Positions 11,001 to 21,162 of a stretch of DNA of 30,517 bases are shown here, one piece after another. The stretch spans positions 1 through 30,517 of the forward strand of contig JAAAUF010000500.1 in the NCBI GenBank assembly GCA_015499985.1, in the 5' to 3' direction. Source of the stretch: Haplosporangium gracile. Its lineage: Eukaryota; Mortierellomycota; Mortierellomycetes; Mortierellales; Mortierellaceae. How positions within the stretch are numbered: the stretch's first letter is position 1; the number at the start of each line of letters is the position of its first letter. The notes beneath the pieces are model-generated. The model saw nothing but the letters and a program-made list of their open reading frames with translations. It had not been told where the DNA came from and ran no database searches. Position numbers and translations under genes: made by a program.

Positions 11001-11821
11001 GGTGTTGGAGGCGGTATCTTGTTCACGTTGATCTACAACCACCTCATCCGCGTCCGTGGATACACTGCTGCATCGCCCGAGGTCTATAACATAAACTTTT
11101 ATTGGCTCAGCGCTTGTGCGGCGTTTGGGTTCGTGGTCCTCTTGTTTGTCCGTTCGACGGTCAAGGATCGGTTGCTGCCCAAGGTTGGAGGTGAGGTAAC
11201 GAGGTTGAGAATCTTTGGGCGTATTCTTCGGTTTGAGAAGGCGGGAACTTTCAAGTTCAAGCTGAAGTACCTTAAGCCTGAAGAGGAAGAAAAGGAGTGG
11301 ACCTCCTTCTGGAAGGTAACATATCNNNNNNNNNNTTTTTTTTTGTCTTTGTGAGATGCTTATATATTATACAGTGATGCAGCTATTAACATGCCCTTTT
11401 CCTTCCCTTCTTCAATTTTTCCTGATAGAATATTAAATACCACGAGGAGACAACAGTCATGACAACAACAGGATCGATGGGCGACGTTATGGGTGGCACA
11501 GAACGCGACCGCGGTATCGTCAACAACAACAACAACAACACTAGCGCGGGTGTCGGAAATATGAACATCGACACCTCCTCCCGCGGTGGCCTCCTTGGCG
11601 GCAGTATCGGAGGAAGCGCAAGTGGTGGGTCCCCAGGATCAGCCAACCATGGGTACCCTGGCCCCTTGGGGACAAGCGAGATCTCGCTGTTGAGAGGAGA
11701 CGCCTCGATGTCGTCGAGGATCGAGACCCCCGCCCCGGCTGCTACAATTAGTAGGACAAGTACTTTGAGGCATGATACTGGTGCTGTGCCGCGTAGTGAT
11801 GTCCGTCTTGACATGCCCTGA
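8088..11821 (+). CDS. MFS transporter, oxalate/formate antiporter-like (OFA) group
   Basis: My model has six exons in phase: 8088-8312, 9067-9231, 9655-9722, 9916-9983, 10165-11315 and 11429-11821, giving 689 residues. All introns are GT-AG (e.g. CAG|GTAAAC, CAG|GTAAGC). The start MEDSYLWGKIQAYYSE is followed by helix 1 (AAMVFQAICGSVYAWSVF). GPWLEQNGPKKAG lies in the loop between helices 2 and 3, and the KWFPERKGFGAGLSVCGFG stretch is a hallmark of OFA-type carriers. A Gly-rich central loop (about residues 255-295) joins two six-helix halves. GRLMFSSLSDVIGRKPS matches the MFS loop 8-9 motif. The last exon encodes a 130-residue Gly/Ser/Asn-rich tail with an N6 run, probably cytosolic. Family members carry small organic acids or other solutes; the substrate here is not predictable. 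Ten N lie in intron 5, so that intron's length is uncertain but both flanking exons join in frame. Confidence 0.87.
8313..9066 (+). other. Long first intron of the MFS gene
   Basis: This 754-base intron is much longer than the others in the gene (about 114-423 bases). It is CT-rich from about 8500 to 8990 and contains no frame that fits between TM1 and the KVAPITFY exon. The reading phase (0/0) is consistent with direct joining. A hidden alternative promoter within it cannot be excluded. Confidence 0.6.
11326..11335. other. Assembly gap of ten N
   Basis: Ten undetermined bases lie between ATATC and a T-run inside the last intron of the MFS gene. A fixed short N run usually marks a scaffold join of unknown length, so distances across it should not be trusted. 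Confidence 0.95.
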
Positions 11822-12164
11822 AAGTCAGTTGTATTTTCTTGACCTTCTCTCTCCTCCTTTTAACCTAGTGTCCTTTGTTTCTTATGCATGTATCTACTCC
11901 TTTCGTACATTATCATACTTTTTTGAATACATATCAAACTATTGTTTAATTAATCGCATTTGCATAGTTTGTTAAAGGAGAGAGAACTTGTTTTATTCGT
12001 TTCTAGTAAGAGTACAAGGAACAAAAGAAAAACACTATGGTACAAGTGTGTGGTGAACACACAAAAGAAGAAAGACGGAAGAAAAAAGGGGTACAGTGCA
12101 AGTAAAAGAAAAGAATCAGGGAAAAGAAAAATGAAAAAGAGAAGAGAATCCCAAGTAGTTGATG
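11822..12164. other. Convergent 3' ends of the MFS and PQ-loop genes
   Basis: The 343 bases between two converging stop codons contain no coding frame of note. The left part is AT-rich; the right part is purine-rich (AAAGAAAAGAA). The transcripts may overlap here. No clear AATAAA was found for either gene. Confidence 0.6.
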
Positions 12165-15100
12165 TTACACGTTGGAGGAGGCGGAGGCAAGGTGCTGCTG
12201 GGACTTGGACTTCTTGTGCTGAGGAATCAGCGTCTCACTCGTCGATGTCGCATCATCCTCATCGCTGCTGCACGAACTTGACGAAGTCTCATCATCCTCA
12301 GCGGTAGCATTAAGCGCATTCTGATCCAGCTCGCCCGACTCGGCCGCCTCCTTCAAGGCCTCGGCCAGGGGGTTATTGTTGCGGTAGATATAGAACTGGA
12401 AAAAAATCGTGAAATCAAAAACCAAGGTCCCACCAGATCCCAACCACCAGGGCATGTTCTTGATCAAGTAATCAATCTCGAGCGAGTTCAAAAAGATCGA
12501 AGCGACATAGAAGACGTTTCCAAAGACAGAGAACATGAACATCATGATCGACAGGCCCTCACAGGACTTAAGACGCCAGTTTTTGTAGATCTGGGGGATA
12601 CGAGAGCCCAGGTACAGGATCGCACTGCCCCAACCGAGAATCAATGGCATCCACACGTGGATGAATCCCGTCTTGTCCTCACCCTCACCCTCTCCCTGCT
12701 TGTCGCCACCGCTCAGAACCGAGAGAATAGAATCATCATCCGAGGATGGGGGCTTGGGCGAGGGAGGCAGCTTGCCATGTCCACCACTGTTTCCACGTCC
12801 GCATCGAGAGCCCTCCTCGGTATCCTCGCCATGCCCAATTGTGCACTGGAGCCAGTCGAAATAAGCCCAAATAAAGAACGAGGCCAACACAATGGGGAAG
12901 ATAATCATCACAGTGCGACGAATCATCTGGTGGCGCTTGGCCTTCTTGGATCGATACCGTCCAGAACCCGAAGTCAAGGCGGAGTGAGAAGAGGGACGAC
13001 GCTGACGCTGACCGAGGTACTCGGCAGTCGTAGGGAGTCCAGAGGCAACAGGATGGTGACTGTGGTGGTGGTGATGGTGATGGTCGTTATTGTAGTGTCC
13101 TGCAGCAGCGGTGGCATTGGCGACCATGGCAGCCTTGTGGAGCACACGGTCATGCTCATTCTCATGGACGTGCTCAGAGGGGGCAATGCTCGAATAGTTG
13201 TGGGTCGTCGAACCGGCAACGAGGGGGGCGTGCTCGCCGTGGGCAGCAGCACCGTGGGGGGCGTTGATGGCTTCGGGGTTGGCGTGGGTGATGACAGACT
13301 CGAAACTGGCCTTGACCGAGTTCTTGCGGTAGTAAAAGATCTGGGCAATCAATGCAATCTAAATAAAAGGATGTTGCATAGAGTCAAAGAGAACGGGTTA
13401 GGGACACTAGTGTACTGCGGACATATATACACGCCAAATAAAAGATGCATGTCCCCAACAAACAGTAGGGAGAGAAGAAAGAACGTTTGAGATGGCGCCA
13501 GATGACTTACATCGGCAATGGTGTAGTACCAGGCAAGGATACGCTAAGCAGATGCGAAGGGAGAAGAGAAAGAAAGAGAGAGACAAAGGGACCAAAAAGC
13601 GGATTAGCAAAGATTGGCCAGAAGTGCGAGAGCGCGCGCGAAAGAGAAAGAGAAGAAAAAACTCTTTGCTGGTAGTACAAGAGAGAGACGACAAACAAAC
13701 AGCAATATCATGGTTCGTAGGAATGCTTACCATGGTGAGGAGCAGGTTTTCCATGGTTGCGCCGATCAGGTTCATGATATCACCAGCGAGCCAGATGTAG
13801 AGAAAGACGAGCGACAATGACTCTCCTGACTGACGCTTGTAGTTGATCCAGAATTGACTAAAAGGTGGGCGTGAGAAAGAAACATGAGCAAAGGTACACA
13901 GACACGAAAGGTTAGAAAGAGATGCAAGATGATCATTAAAGTTACGAACTCATGACACTCAGTGGACTAGTCTTAGTAACCAACAAGAGCAGCAACAATA
14001 ATAACGACGCCGTTCCTGGTTTGCAAACAGGCAAGAGAAAAAAGAGGTGCGCCATTGAATCCATTGTACGGTTTAGAAGTACTCCGCGCCCTAAACAAGA
14101 TTTCCCTTTCCTCTCTTTCTTTTTTGCTGACAGGCTCGCCCGCCTTCTTTGCTCATTGTTCCAAGTCAGTGCCCTACTGTGTTCCTTGTCTGGAAGGTAT
14201 CATTATCGATAGTAAAATCCTGTTGTCCCTTGTCGTGTTCCTCTCCTTTCAGTGATGCCTTTGTTCGTTGCTTCATGTGAGGTGAGCTCACTGTATCATC
14301 TGATCCTATCTCTTCCACCCGGCGGTTTCGTATATCCATGTTTTAGTGTCCAAATTGTTGTTGTCTTTATTGTTGTTGTTGTTGTTGTTGCCGTTGTTGT
14401 TGTCCTGACTGTTTGCTGTGGTTTCGATTGTCTGCCGCGTTCGATTATCTTCCGTGGTGTAAACACCTGTTTGCTTCCCTTTTCTCGAGTTGTTGTGTAA
14501 TCAACCAGATAACAACAAGAGAAAAGATATGTCTGCATGTTATAGTTTTCTAGCAAGTTGTGCACCTGATAAATCCATTCCCTTTGCATATGCAGCTGAA
14601 GATGGAACTGGATGTCGCATCCTTGCTGCTTGTTTTCCCGCTTGCTTGTTATTTGCTCTCAATCTCTCTTTGCATCATATCATCCTGAGCTCATCTTCTC
14701 CCTTCTGTCTCCCTTTGAGTCACTCTCCCTCACTCTCTTACATTCTATACATGGCACTGCCGCTGCTGTTATCCCATCTCCTTTCCTCGATCTCTACCCC
14801 CTTCTTCCTGTCTTCCTGTACCCCTGTTTCTCATGGTGATAGGTAGATAACATGATGCTTGATAATGTAGTTGAATTTTGTTCGCTCTGTTCGCTCTGTT
14901 CGTTTTGGGTTGGTGGCAAAAAATAATCCTCGAGATCGCTCACTTCGCTATTTTTTTTTTCTTTCTGAATGAGCGTTGCTGTTAACAAAAACAAAAAGTA
15001 GAGAAAGGACAAAGACTTACGGAGTGAAGACGATGAACCAGCAAAGAATGGATAAGGAGCCGGCGATATTGGAAAGGTATATTTTGAGAGGCACAGCTGC

Positions 15101-15193
15101 CTCTTCTGCGACTGTGGCTGCAACTGTAGAGGCGGTGGAGGAGGATGCAGCTCCTTGGCTTGCTAGCCAGTAGAGGACTGTGTGTGCAACCAT
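12165..15193 (-). CDS. PQ-loop transporter, Ypq/PQLC2-like (vacuolar basic amino-acid carrier family)
   Basis: My model has four exons on the minus strand: 15021-15193, 13731-13857, 13511-13543 (33 bases) and 12165-13358, giving 508 residues. Phases agree at every junction; the first splits the Pro codon of PQ-loop 1. Seven membrane helices fit the family: about residues 43-62, 72-92, 95-120, 256-280, 345-370, 380-402 and 418-436. PQ-loop 1 is PQFWINYKRQSGESLS (Pro58) and PQ-loop 2 is IPQIYKNWRLKSCEGLS (Pro366). Known members (yeast Ypq1-3, animal PQLC2) export lysine, arginine or histidine from vacuole or lysosome. The loop after helix 3 is unusually long (about 135 residues) and holds a His-rich cluster (HHHHHHHSHH, about 204-213). 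The tail is Ser/Asp-rich. It is tandem with the PY-motif gene upstream and converges on the MFS gene. Confidence 0.9.
13858..15020 (-). other. Long first intron of the PQ-loop gene
   Basis: This is a 1163-base GT-AG intron (donor GTAAGT, acceptor TTTAG). It contains a (GTT)n run near 14363-14400 on the plus strand and CT-rich tracts, but no frame that looks like an exon. The first coding exon joins directly to PQ-loop 1, so no extra exon is needed. Confidence 0.65.
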
Positions 15194-16806
15194 CGGTTGT
15201 TGTGTGTCTTGTGGTTGTTGTTGTTGTTGAGAATGAAGAGGAGGGAAGTGAGAAAAGAGTAAAAAGAGGATGAGGGATCTCGAAAAATAAGAGTGGATGA
15301 GTTATGTACAGCCGAGAGGGAAGAGAGATCAGGGAGAAACAATAATAACTAAAAAAAAAGGGGGGGGGGGAGAGTGAGGGGAGTTTTATTATTGTCTGAG
15401 TAGGTGTAGATGAGAGTGAAGGGTGAAGGGAGTGAGTTCAGCGGCGAAAAGGAAGGAAGAGACTATGAACAATCGCTGAAACAGACGAGGAAGGAAGAGA
15501 AAAGTGAAGTGGAGAACAGAAAAGGGCGGGGACCACCTCGTATTTATATGTCCTGGACTGGAACAAGGTCAACAAGGTCAAGAGGGTCAAGAAAAGATAA
15601 GCAAACAAAGCCAACCCAACCCATGGATCATGGGCGAATGGAGTCTTGTTCCTTGTTTTCTGTCACTTGTCGACGTTCTTTTCTTTTGTCCAACTCTATT
15701 CTCTACTATTCAATAGCATCCTCTCCCTTCTCTCTCGTCCATTTGTACTCTCAAAAATTGAGCCCTATTCTCTCGCTTACTCCTGCTGGAACCATGCTGA
15801 AACGATGAATCTGAGTAAGCTCATCTCGAGTCATCGCAAGTCAAAACCTTCTTTTCTTTCTCTCCCTCCACCCTCTCACTGCCTGCACCTTTCCTTCACT
15901 TTTCTGTCTCTAATCTTCGATCTAACACACTTCTCTTTCCTCCTCGTCCGCTTCTCTCTCCCACACACATATGCCTACAACAAACCATTGGATCATCTCC
16001 TTACCACCTTCTCCCTTCCTCCATCATCCATCTTTTCGACGAAAACGGATATCCTTTCTCGTCCTCACATCTCTTGAGCTGTATCTGTCTTTGTTGGAGA
16101 TCGACCTTTTTTGCTGTTTCTAATTGCTTTCTTCCACCCCCTTTGTTGCTTACTGACACCCATTCGCCAACAAAACTTTTCTTCCAAAAGCCCCCTAATC
16201 CCAGTATTCTTGTTTCTTTTTAGAGGAGAGGGAAGGCGGCGGCAACAGCGGGGGAACGAAAAAAGCAAGGCAGTGCAAGGCAGGCAGAAATAACGATACC
16301 CGCACCCTTTTTACTACAATACATTTCATTTTATCTATCAGATATGAAACATTGTTCTTTCTTGGATACTATCTATCGCCCTTCCGCACCATTACGACAA
16401 TCGACCACGACAACACTCTGCTTGTTCTCCAAAGTAGAGGATGAGGTAGCACATATACAGCCGGGTTTGATGGGCGTAAAAAAACAGTTAGAAAAAAAAA
16501 AGTACAAGCTTGAAAGAGAAAAAAGTTTTCTGAGCGATCTGATTGGGTAATGCGCCTGTTTTTGTCGTGTGATGTGTGCCAGAGAGATGGGAAAAACAAG
16601 GCAACCAGCGAAAAACGAAGGGAAGATATCTTTTCGTCTGTGCAAGTGTTTGTGCAAACACGGGAGCAGAAGGAATGGAGGGAAAGGGGCGAGATAGGGT
16701 ACAAAAAGCAACCCAACAACACGAGCAATTGAAACATGTTTGCATACCAAACTCCACGCCTGCGCGTGAAGATGACGAAAAAAAGGATAGGACTACGTAC
16801 ATGATT
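15194..16806. other. Intergenic region: PQ-loop promoter and 3' flank of the PY-motif gene
   Basis: The 1.6 kb holds no supported gene. Just upstream of the PQ-loop ATG the minus strand is CAA-rich (about 15200-15232), then purine- and T-rich, with an A9-G11 run at 15351-15370 and a TATA-like element at 15541-15548. The rest is CT-rich on the plus strand (15700-16080) or A-rich. Plus-strand frames here are low-complexity and unsupported. Confidence 0.55.
15541..15548 (-). promoter_or_regulatory. Candidate TATA box of the PQ-loop gene
   Basis: On the minus strand the sequence is TATAAATA, a near-perfect TATA element about 350 bases upstream of the ATG at 15193. Transcription from about 30 bases downstream would give a leader of roughly 320 bases ending in a CAA-rich stretch. 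Confidence 0.4.
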
Positions 16807-19486
16807 TTATTTGGGTCCCTCTTTGTTCGTGGAAGGAATGCTGCCCTCATCTCCCACAACATCCTCGTCGCCGTCTTTGTCCTTGTCGGCGAGGGTCAAG
16901 GCAAGAGGCGTCCGGGAAGTAGCCGTAGAACAGGTCGACGACATGGTCATCGTGCTCCCACTCATAGTCGATCCTTGCTGCTGCTGGTGATTCCCGAGTC
17001 GACCCAGGTGGCCTCCTATCCGTGTATTACAAGGAGCGGGAGTAGTGGGTCTGGATGATAAAATAACAGTTGTCATTTCCATGGGTCGTTGGTGTTGATG
17101 TGTGCCACTTAATGTCACCCCTCCACCTGTCGACGACTCTACCGAACCGCTGTTCCTACCATTGCTACTGTTAGCAACAGCAGTGGTTGTAATAGTAGCA
17201 TTCTGCACCCTTTCCTCTTCATCGTCATCGTCATCGTCATCGTCATCATCCTCCGAGTCACTGAAATAGGCAGGGGGCGGTCCACCATACCGACTCTGCT
17301 GCTGCTGTGCAACAATATTCACAACGGTAGTTGAAGGGGACGATCGTATTCCGCTTGCAATAATTATCGCATCTCCACCCACTCCGCCGCCTCCTCCTCC
17401 AGGCTGCTGCGCCTGATTCTGCACCTGCTGAGACAACAAAACATCCTCATACCCCGGTAACCGGTACCCACAATACACAGGACTAGGCACTGTCAGTGCA
17501 TATTCGTCCATGACGCCATCCCGCCTCGAAATCTCGATCATCCACACCCGCGTCTCTGTGAACAATAAGCGAGACGAAAGATCTCGTAGCCTTTCAATCC
17601 ACGACCGTCGGCTGGTCTCCAATAGTGTGTGCGGAGAGTCGGAGGTCGATTGAGTATTGCTTGGTTGACGTTGTTGTTGTGATGCTTGTGGCGATGGTGG
17701 TGCTCTCATACGAGGACGGGATGACGTCGTTGTTGTGGGGGTAGAAAGTGTAGGAATAGTGTCAGAGGTGTCGGAGGTTTCGGAGGTGATATAGTTGGGA
17801 GGTGTAGGAAGTCGTAGTGCTGTATAGACGTCTGCAACGCGTGGTGGGCGTCGAATCGTCATTGTCTGGGTATCCGTTTCATTATTGTTGCTGTCTACGG
17901 GCTCGATATGAATAGTCACACTCTGCTGGTGTTGTTCACGCATGTCATCAACGTCCTGCTCCTGATCCTGCTCCTGCTCCTGTTCCTGTTCCTGTTCCTG
18001 ATCCTGTTCCTGTTCCTGTTCCTGCGTATGATCTAATCCCGCAGCAGCAGCAATCGCAGCCTCCCGTCTCCGTCGGACATCGTTCCATACCCGCAGGCGC
18101 AGCTTCCACTGGATTGCAAATGCTGGTGTGTCCTGTTCTGTCCATTCCCGAAGTAACTTTATCGACCTCCTCTTGAACTGTTTGTTTAGTCAATGTTAAA
18201 AGAGGGGTGAGAAGTTTGTCAGTTGATATAGGAGGGAGAGGAAGAGAAGAAGAAAGAAAGAAAGAAAGAAAGAAGGGGGGGAAGAGACAAGGTGAGGAGA
18301 AAAAAAAGAAAAGAGAAGGTGAATAAAGATGATGATGTGTGTGTCAGATCTGATAATCAGTCATGAAGGTTCATCCGTCAGATCTATGTGCAAAAAACTA
18401 CATACCTGCTTGCGTGCACGAGCTTTGGCTTCTTTACGAACGCGGATCCAAAGAATAGCAAGGATCGGAATCACAAAACAGGCCACCTGGCCCATGACTG
18501 CCAGTTTCGTCCCATTAAGAGCCATCCCTACCGCGGCAGTGATAATCAGGGCACCAAAGACAAACACCATCAGGACGTTGGGCCAGATCGTCGGGTAGAT
18601 GGGTCGGACTATCTGGTTCAGTCTCGAGAATCTATCCTCGAATTCCTCGTATGGTATGTACTATTACATCCGGTTTCAAATTGGGGAAAAAAAAGATGGG
18701 CGTTAGTCGAGGGAAGAGAGGGAGAGGATAGAGAATCTGGAGTAGATTGCATAGGGCGAAACAGACAGGGCGGGAGGAAGTGTTGAAATGTGTCGTATTA
18801 TTGAGTGAGTGTGAGTGTGTGTCTTTTGTTCTTCCCCTTCAAAGGGCAAACCATGTCCACAGGCACAAGGCACAGAACATCAATGTGTTGAGTTCGAGCA
18901 GCGAGAAAAAATGGGGGAGGGACGCAACGAAGGAGAGGAAGTGTGGAAGGTACTAAAGAGACCTTTGAAGGTGCATGCATCTATCTTCCTTGCGTCCCTC
19001 CTTTGAGTCCTTTGAGGGAATAAAACATCATGGAGAGAGAACGAAGGGGAAAATGATGTTTATCCTTTTAGTGGTGGTCCAAATCCACACCAGAGGAAGA
19101 GAGGATCGAGAGTCTGCATTCCTATTTTTTTTTGTCACTCTTGGTTCATTGTTTACTTTCTGTTGGTTGCTCATTCAATCATGACTTGAACAACCACCAT
19201 GCAAACAGTTGTGCTGTTGTCCATGTGATGAATGAATCGAGGAGGTTTTCGGTCCTTTGTCGTTGAGTGCGCGAGCTTTGAAAAGGGTGATGGCTGAAAG
19301 TGCAAATGAGAGAAGAGGGAAAAAACGATAAGGTCGTTCCGGTTGACTGAAAGAGAGGGAGAGGGAATATGAGAGGATGTTTGCTACCTCTAGTTCGACG
19401 GGTAGCTCCATGACGGACGGTGTTCTCCAGTAGGATAGACCAAGCCATGATTTCTGCAGAGGAACAGCTACAAGTAGCATCGGCAT
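16807..19486 (-). CDS. Two-helix membrane protein with three PY-type motifs (candidate ubiquitin-ligase adaptor)
   Basis: My model has exons 19388-19486, 18406-18660 and 16807-18177, all phase 0, giving 574 residues. Exons 2 and 3 are firm (CAG|GTATGT to ACAG|TTCAAG); exon 1 is less so (donor GTAGCA). Two membrane helices lie at about residues 60-81 (NVLMVFVFGALIITAAVGM) and 85-106, followed by a basic region (VRKEAKARARKQFKRRS) and a helical stretch (LLREWTEQDTPAFAIQWKLR). After a 23-residue Glu/Gln repeat comes a long disordered tail with PPNY (244-247), LPGY (358-361) and PPAY (419-422), a D10 run and Gly- and Gln-rich tracts. PPxY and LPxY are ligands for WW domains of Rsp5/NEDD4 ligases. 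I do not recognise the family. The start may instead be the ATG at 19411, because TATAAA abuts the first ATG. Confidence 0.65.
17221..17254 (-). repeat. GAT/GAC trinucleotide run coding poly-Asp
   Basis: The plus strand shows repeated CATCGT/CAT units, read on the minus strand as about ten consecutive Asp codons just after the PPAY motif. It makes a strongly acidic patch next to a WW-domain ligand. Confidence 0.8.
17956..18024 (-). repeat. In-frame hexanucleotide array coding (Glu/Asp-Gln)n
   Basis: Twenty-three codons alternate CAG with GAA, GAG or GAT, giving a QEQEQEQDQ-type tract within the PY-motif protein. The CAGGAA unit repeats with small variations, so copy number could vary between strains without breaking the frame. 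Confidence 0.9.
18661..19387 (-). other. Long first intron proposed for the PY-motif gene
   Basis: This stretch of 727 bases lies between the proposed first exon (PVELE) and the YIPYEEFEDRF exon. No additional exon-like frame was recognised. If the first exon is wrong, the true N-terminal exon could lie here or further upstream. Confidence 0.45.
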
Positions 19487-19487
19487 C

Positions 19488-19493
19488 TTTATA
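19488..19493 (-). promoter_or_regulatory. TATAAA immediately before the first ATG of the PY-motif gene
   Basis: TATAAA ends two bases upstream of the ATG at 19486. If it works as a TATA box, transcription would start inside the proposed first exon and the in-frame ATG at 19411 (MELPVELE) would be the real start. Confidence 0.3.
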
Positions 19494-21121
19494 GGAGGGG
19501 TATGTGTTGAATAATAGTGTTGGAATGGGTATAGGGTATCGTGGATCGTTAATTGGGTGTGAGCGTGTGAGATAGAGGAGCGTGAGTAAGAGATGGTGAA
19601 GGAAGGAAGGAGGAAGGAGGAAGGAGTGTCGAGGCGCGAGAGAGAAGTGAAGAAAAGGAAGTGTGTCTGAATGAAAGGAGGAGGAAGGCAGAGCGAAAGA
19701 AGAAGTATCGATTTTGTCTTCTTGGTCAGAACGGATAAAAGAATGGACCAATGCGTCGATTGTGTGTGTTGAGAGCTCTAATGACAATGACGGAAGCAAG
19801 GGCCAATGAACGAGTGGGAGAGAGAGGATGAAAGAGTGTGAGAAGAGAGAGAACACGAAGAGGACAAAAGGGCGTTTTGATTACTCGGGTGAGCAGAAGG
19901 AAGGAAGGAGGAAGAAGTGAGCAATTTTGTACTCTTTCCCAGGGCAAATTCGATCGTTCAAGGTTCCCCCACCCTATTTCTTTCTTGTCTGCATTGCATG
20001 TAACTGGGGTATCATCCAAGACACACCAGTACCGCCAATGCCTAGTCGTTTCTCTTTCTTCTTGTTGTCTAATCTTCTTTCACCCTTACCTTTGTCTTCA
20101 ACTTGAACCCCTCGCTGCCTTTCCTATATCCCATCGAAATCCTATGTAAATGATAAGGTCGGTCGCACTTTGTGTTCAACCGTTACCTAGGAGAGAGGAG
20201 TAAATGGGATGCAATATGTCATATGTGGAGTACGTTTGTATTTTGAGTGTGGGTTGAGAAAAGTAAAAGGGGGAAGCGAAGGTGGTGTAAAAAGTGCGCC
20301 CAATTACCCCTCTCGGAACATTGAGTTTAGCTTGTAAGCCTGTTTATGCAGTGTCTATTGCCGCGACACCCCACCTTCCTCCTTTGACAGCGATCGATAA
20401 GAACAGCTGTCACTCTCTCTATGCATGTGGGCTAGAGCAAAAAAAAATCGTGTGTCTGCTCGTTCCTTCACTGAGGAAAAAAAAACACGTAGGGAGCCTC
20501 GTAGCGACATGTAAGGACTGACGACTTTGATTTATTGCTGTTGGTGTTGGTTTACTCAATTTCTGAACAGGATTCTAGGACAAAACATACATGAAGGAAG
20601 GCACCCAATTTAGTCTTTTTTAGTGGCATGGCTCGGCTCCACTTGTCCAATCCTTACCCCTGATTAAAGTTGCATGTCTCCCTTCCCTGTCCCTTTAGCT
20701 TCGGTGCCTTTCCTCTCCTTTCTCTGTCCATGCAAACTCAAAGAAATGACGGCCCCTAAATGTTCTTTTGTGTGAGGAATAACCATGCACCGCTGCTGGT
20801 CCGCTCTCTTTCTTTTTTGACCCTCCGATACCAAGGATGCTTCCATACCTGACTCGCCGCTTGCGTGATGAATGGATGTATGAGTTTGATGAGCAAAAAA
20901 GCATGGCGATGCAAGAGAATTCTCTTTGTGCTTTCGGATTTGTGTTGCACTGACACAGGCATATCTCTGTGACTCATGTAGTGATGCCCGTAAGGTGGTG
21001 CAGAGTTAAACCTGCACAAGAAGGAGAGGTTGTCCTTTGTGACTGGAAAAAATATTTTTTTTGGTGGCGTCAAGGTCGCACCGCTCCAGATCTGTATCAA
21101 TCATATCCAAAAAATTTTACT

Positions 21122-21127
21122 TTTATT
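21122..21127 (-). promoter_or_regulatory. Candidate polyadenylation signal of the channel gene
   Basis: AATAAA on the minus strand lies about 36 bases after the stop codon at 21163. The decayed copy keeps an AATAAA at 27627-27632, about 25 bases past its ancestral stop, which supports a real role. Confidence 0.5.
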
Positions 21128-21162
21128 CAATTGTCTCCCCAAATAATCTTATTCATCCCCAT

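Larger units (their letters stand above)
19487..21162. other. Intergenic region between the PY-motif gene and the channel gene
   Basis: The 1.7 kb shows no supported gene. GGAAGG-rich tracts occur at 19595-19630 and near 19890-19915. The minus-strand frame 19179-19856 is Ser/His/Pro-rich low complexity and overlaps the first exon of the PY-motif gene in another frame. The last 40 bases are the 3' flank of the channel gene. Confidence 0.55.

Noticed and set aside
17956..18024. Regular repeat that could suggest a CRISPR-like array
   Set aside because: The units are six bases, contiguous without spacers, and in frame inside a protein-coding exon of a eukaryote.
19179..19856. Minus-strand frame of 225 codons upstream of the PY-motif gene
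   Set aside because: It is Ser/His/Leu/Pro low complexity from GA-rich DNA and overlaps the better-supported first exon in another frame.
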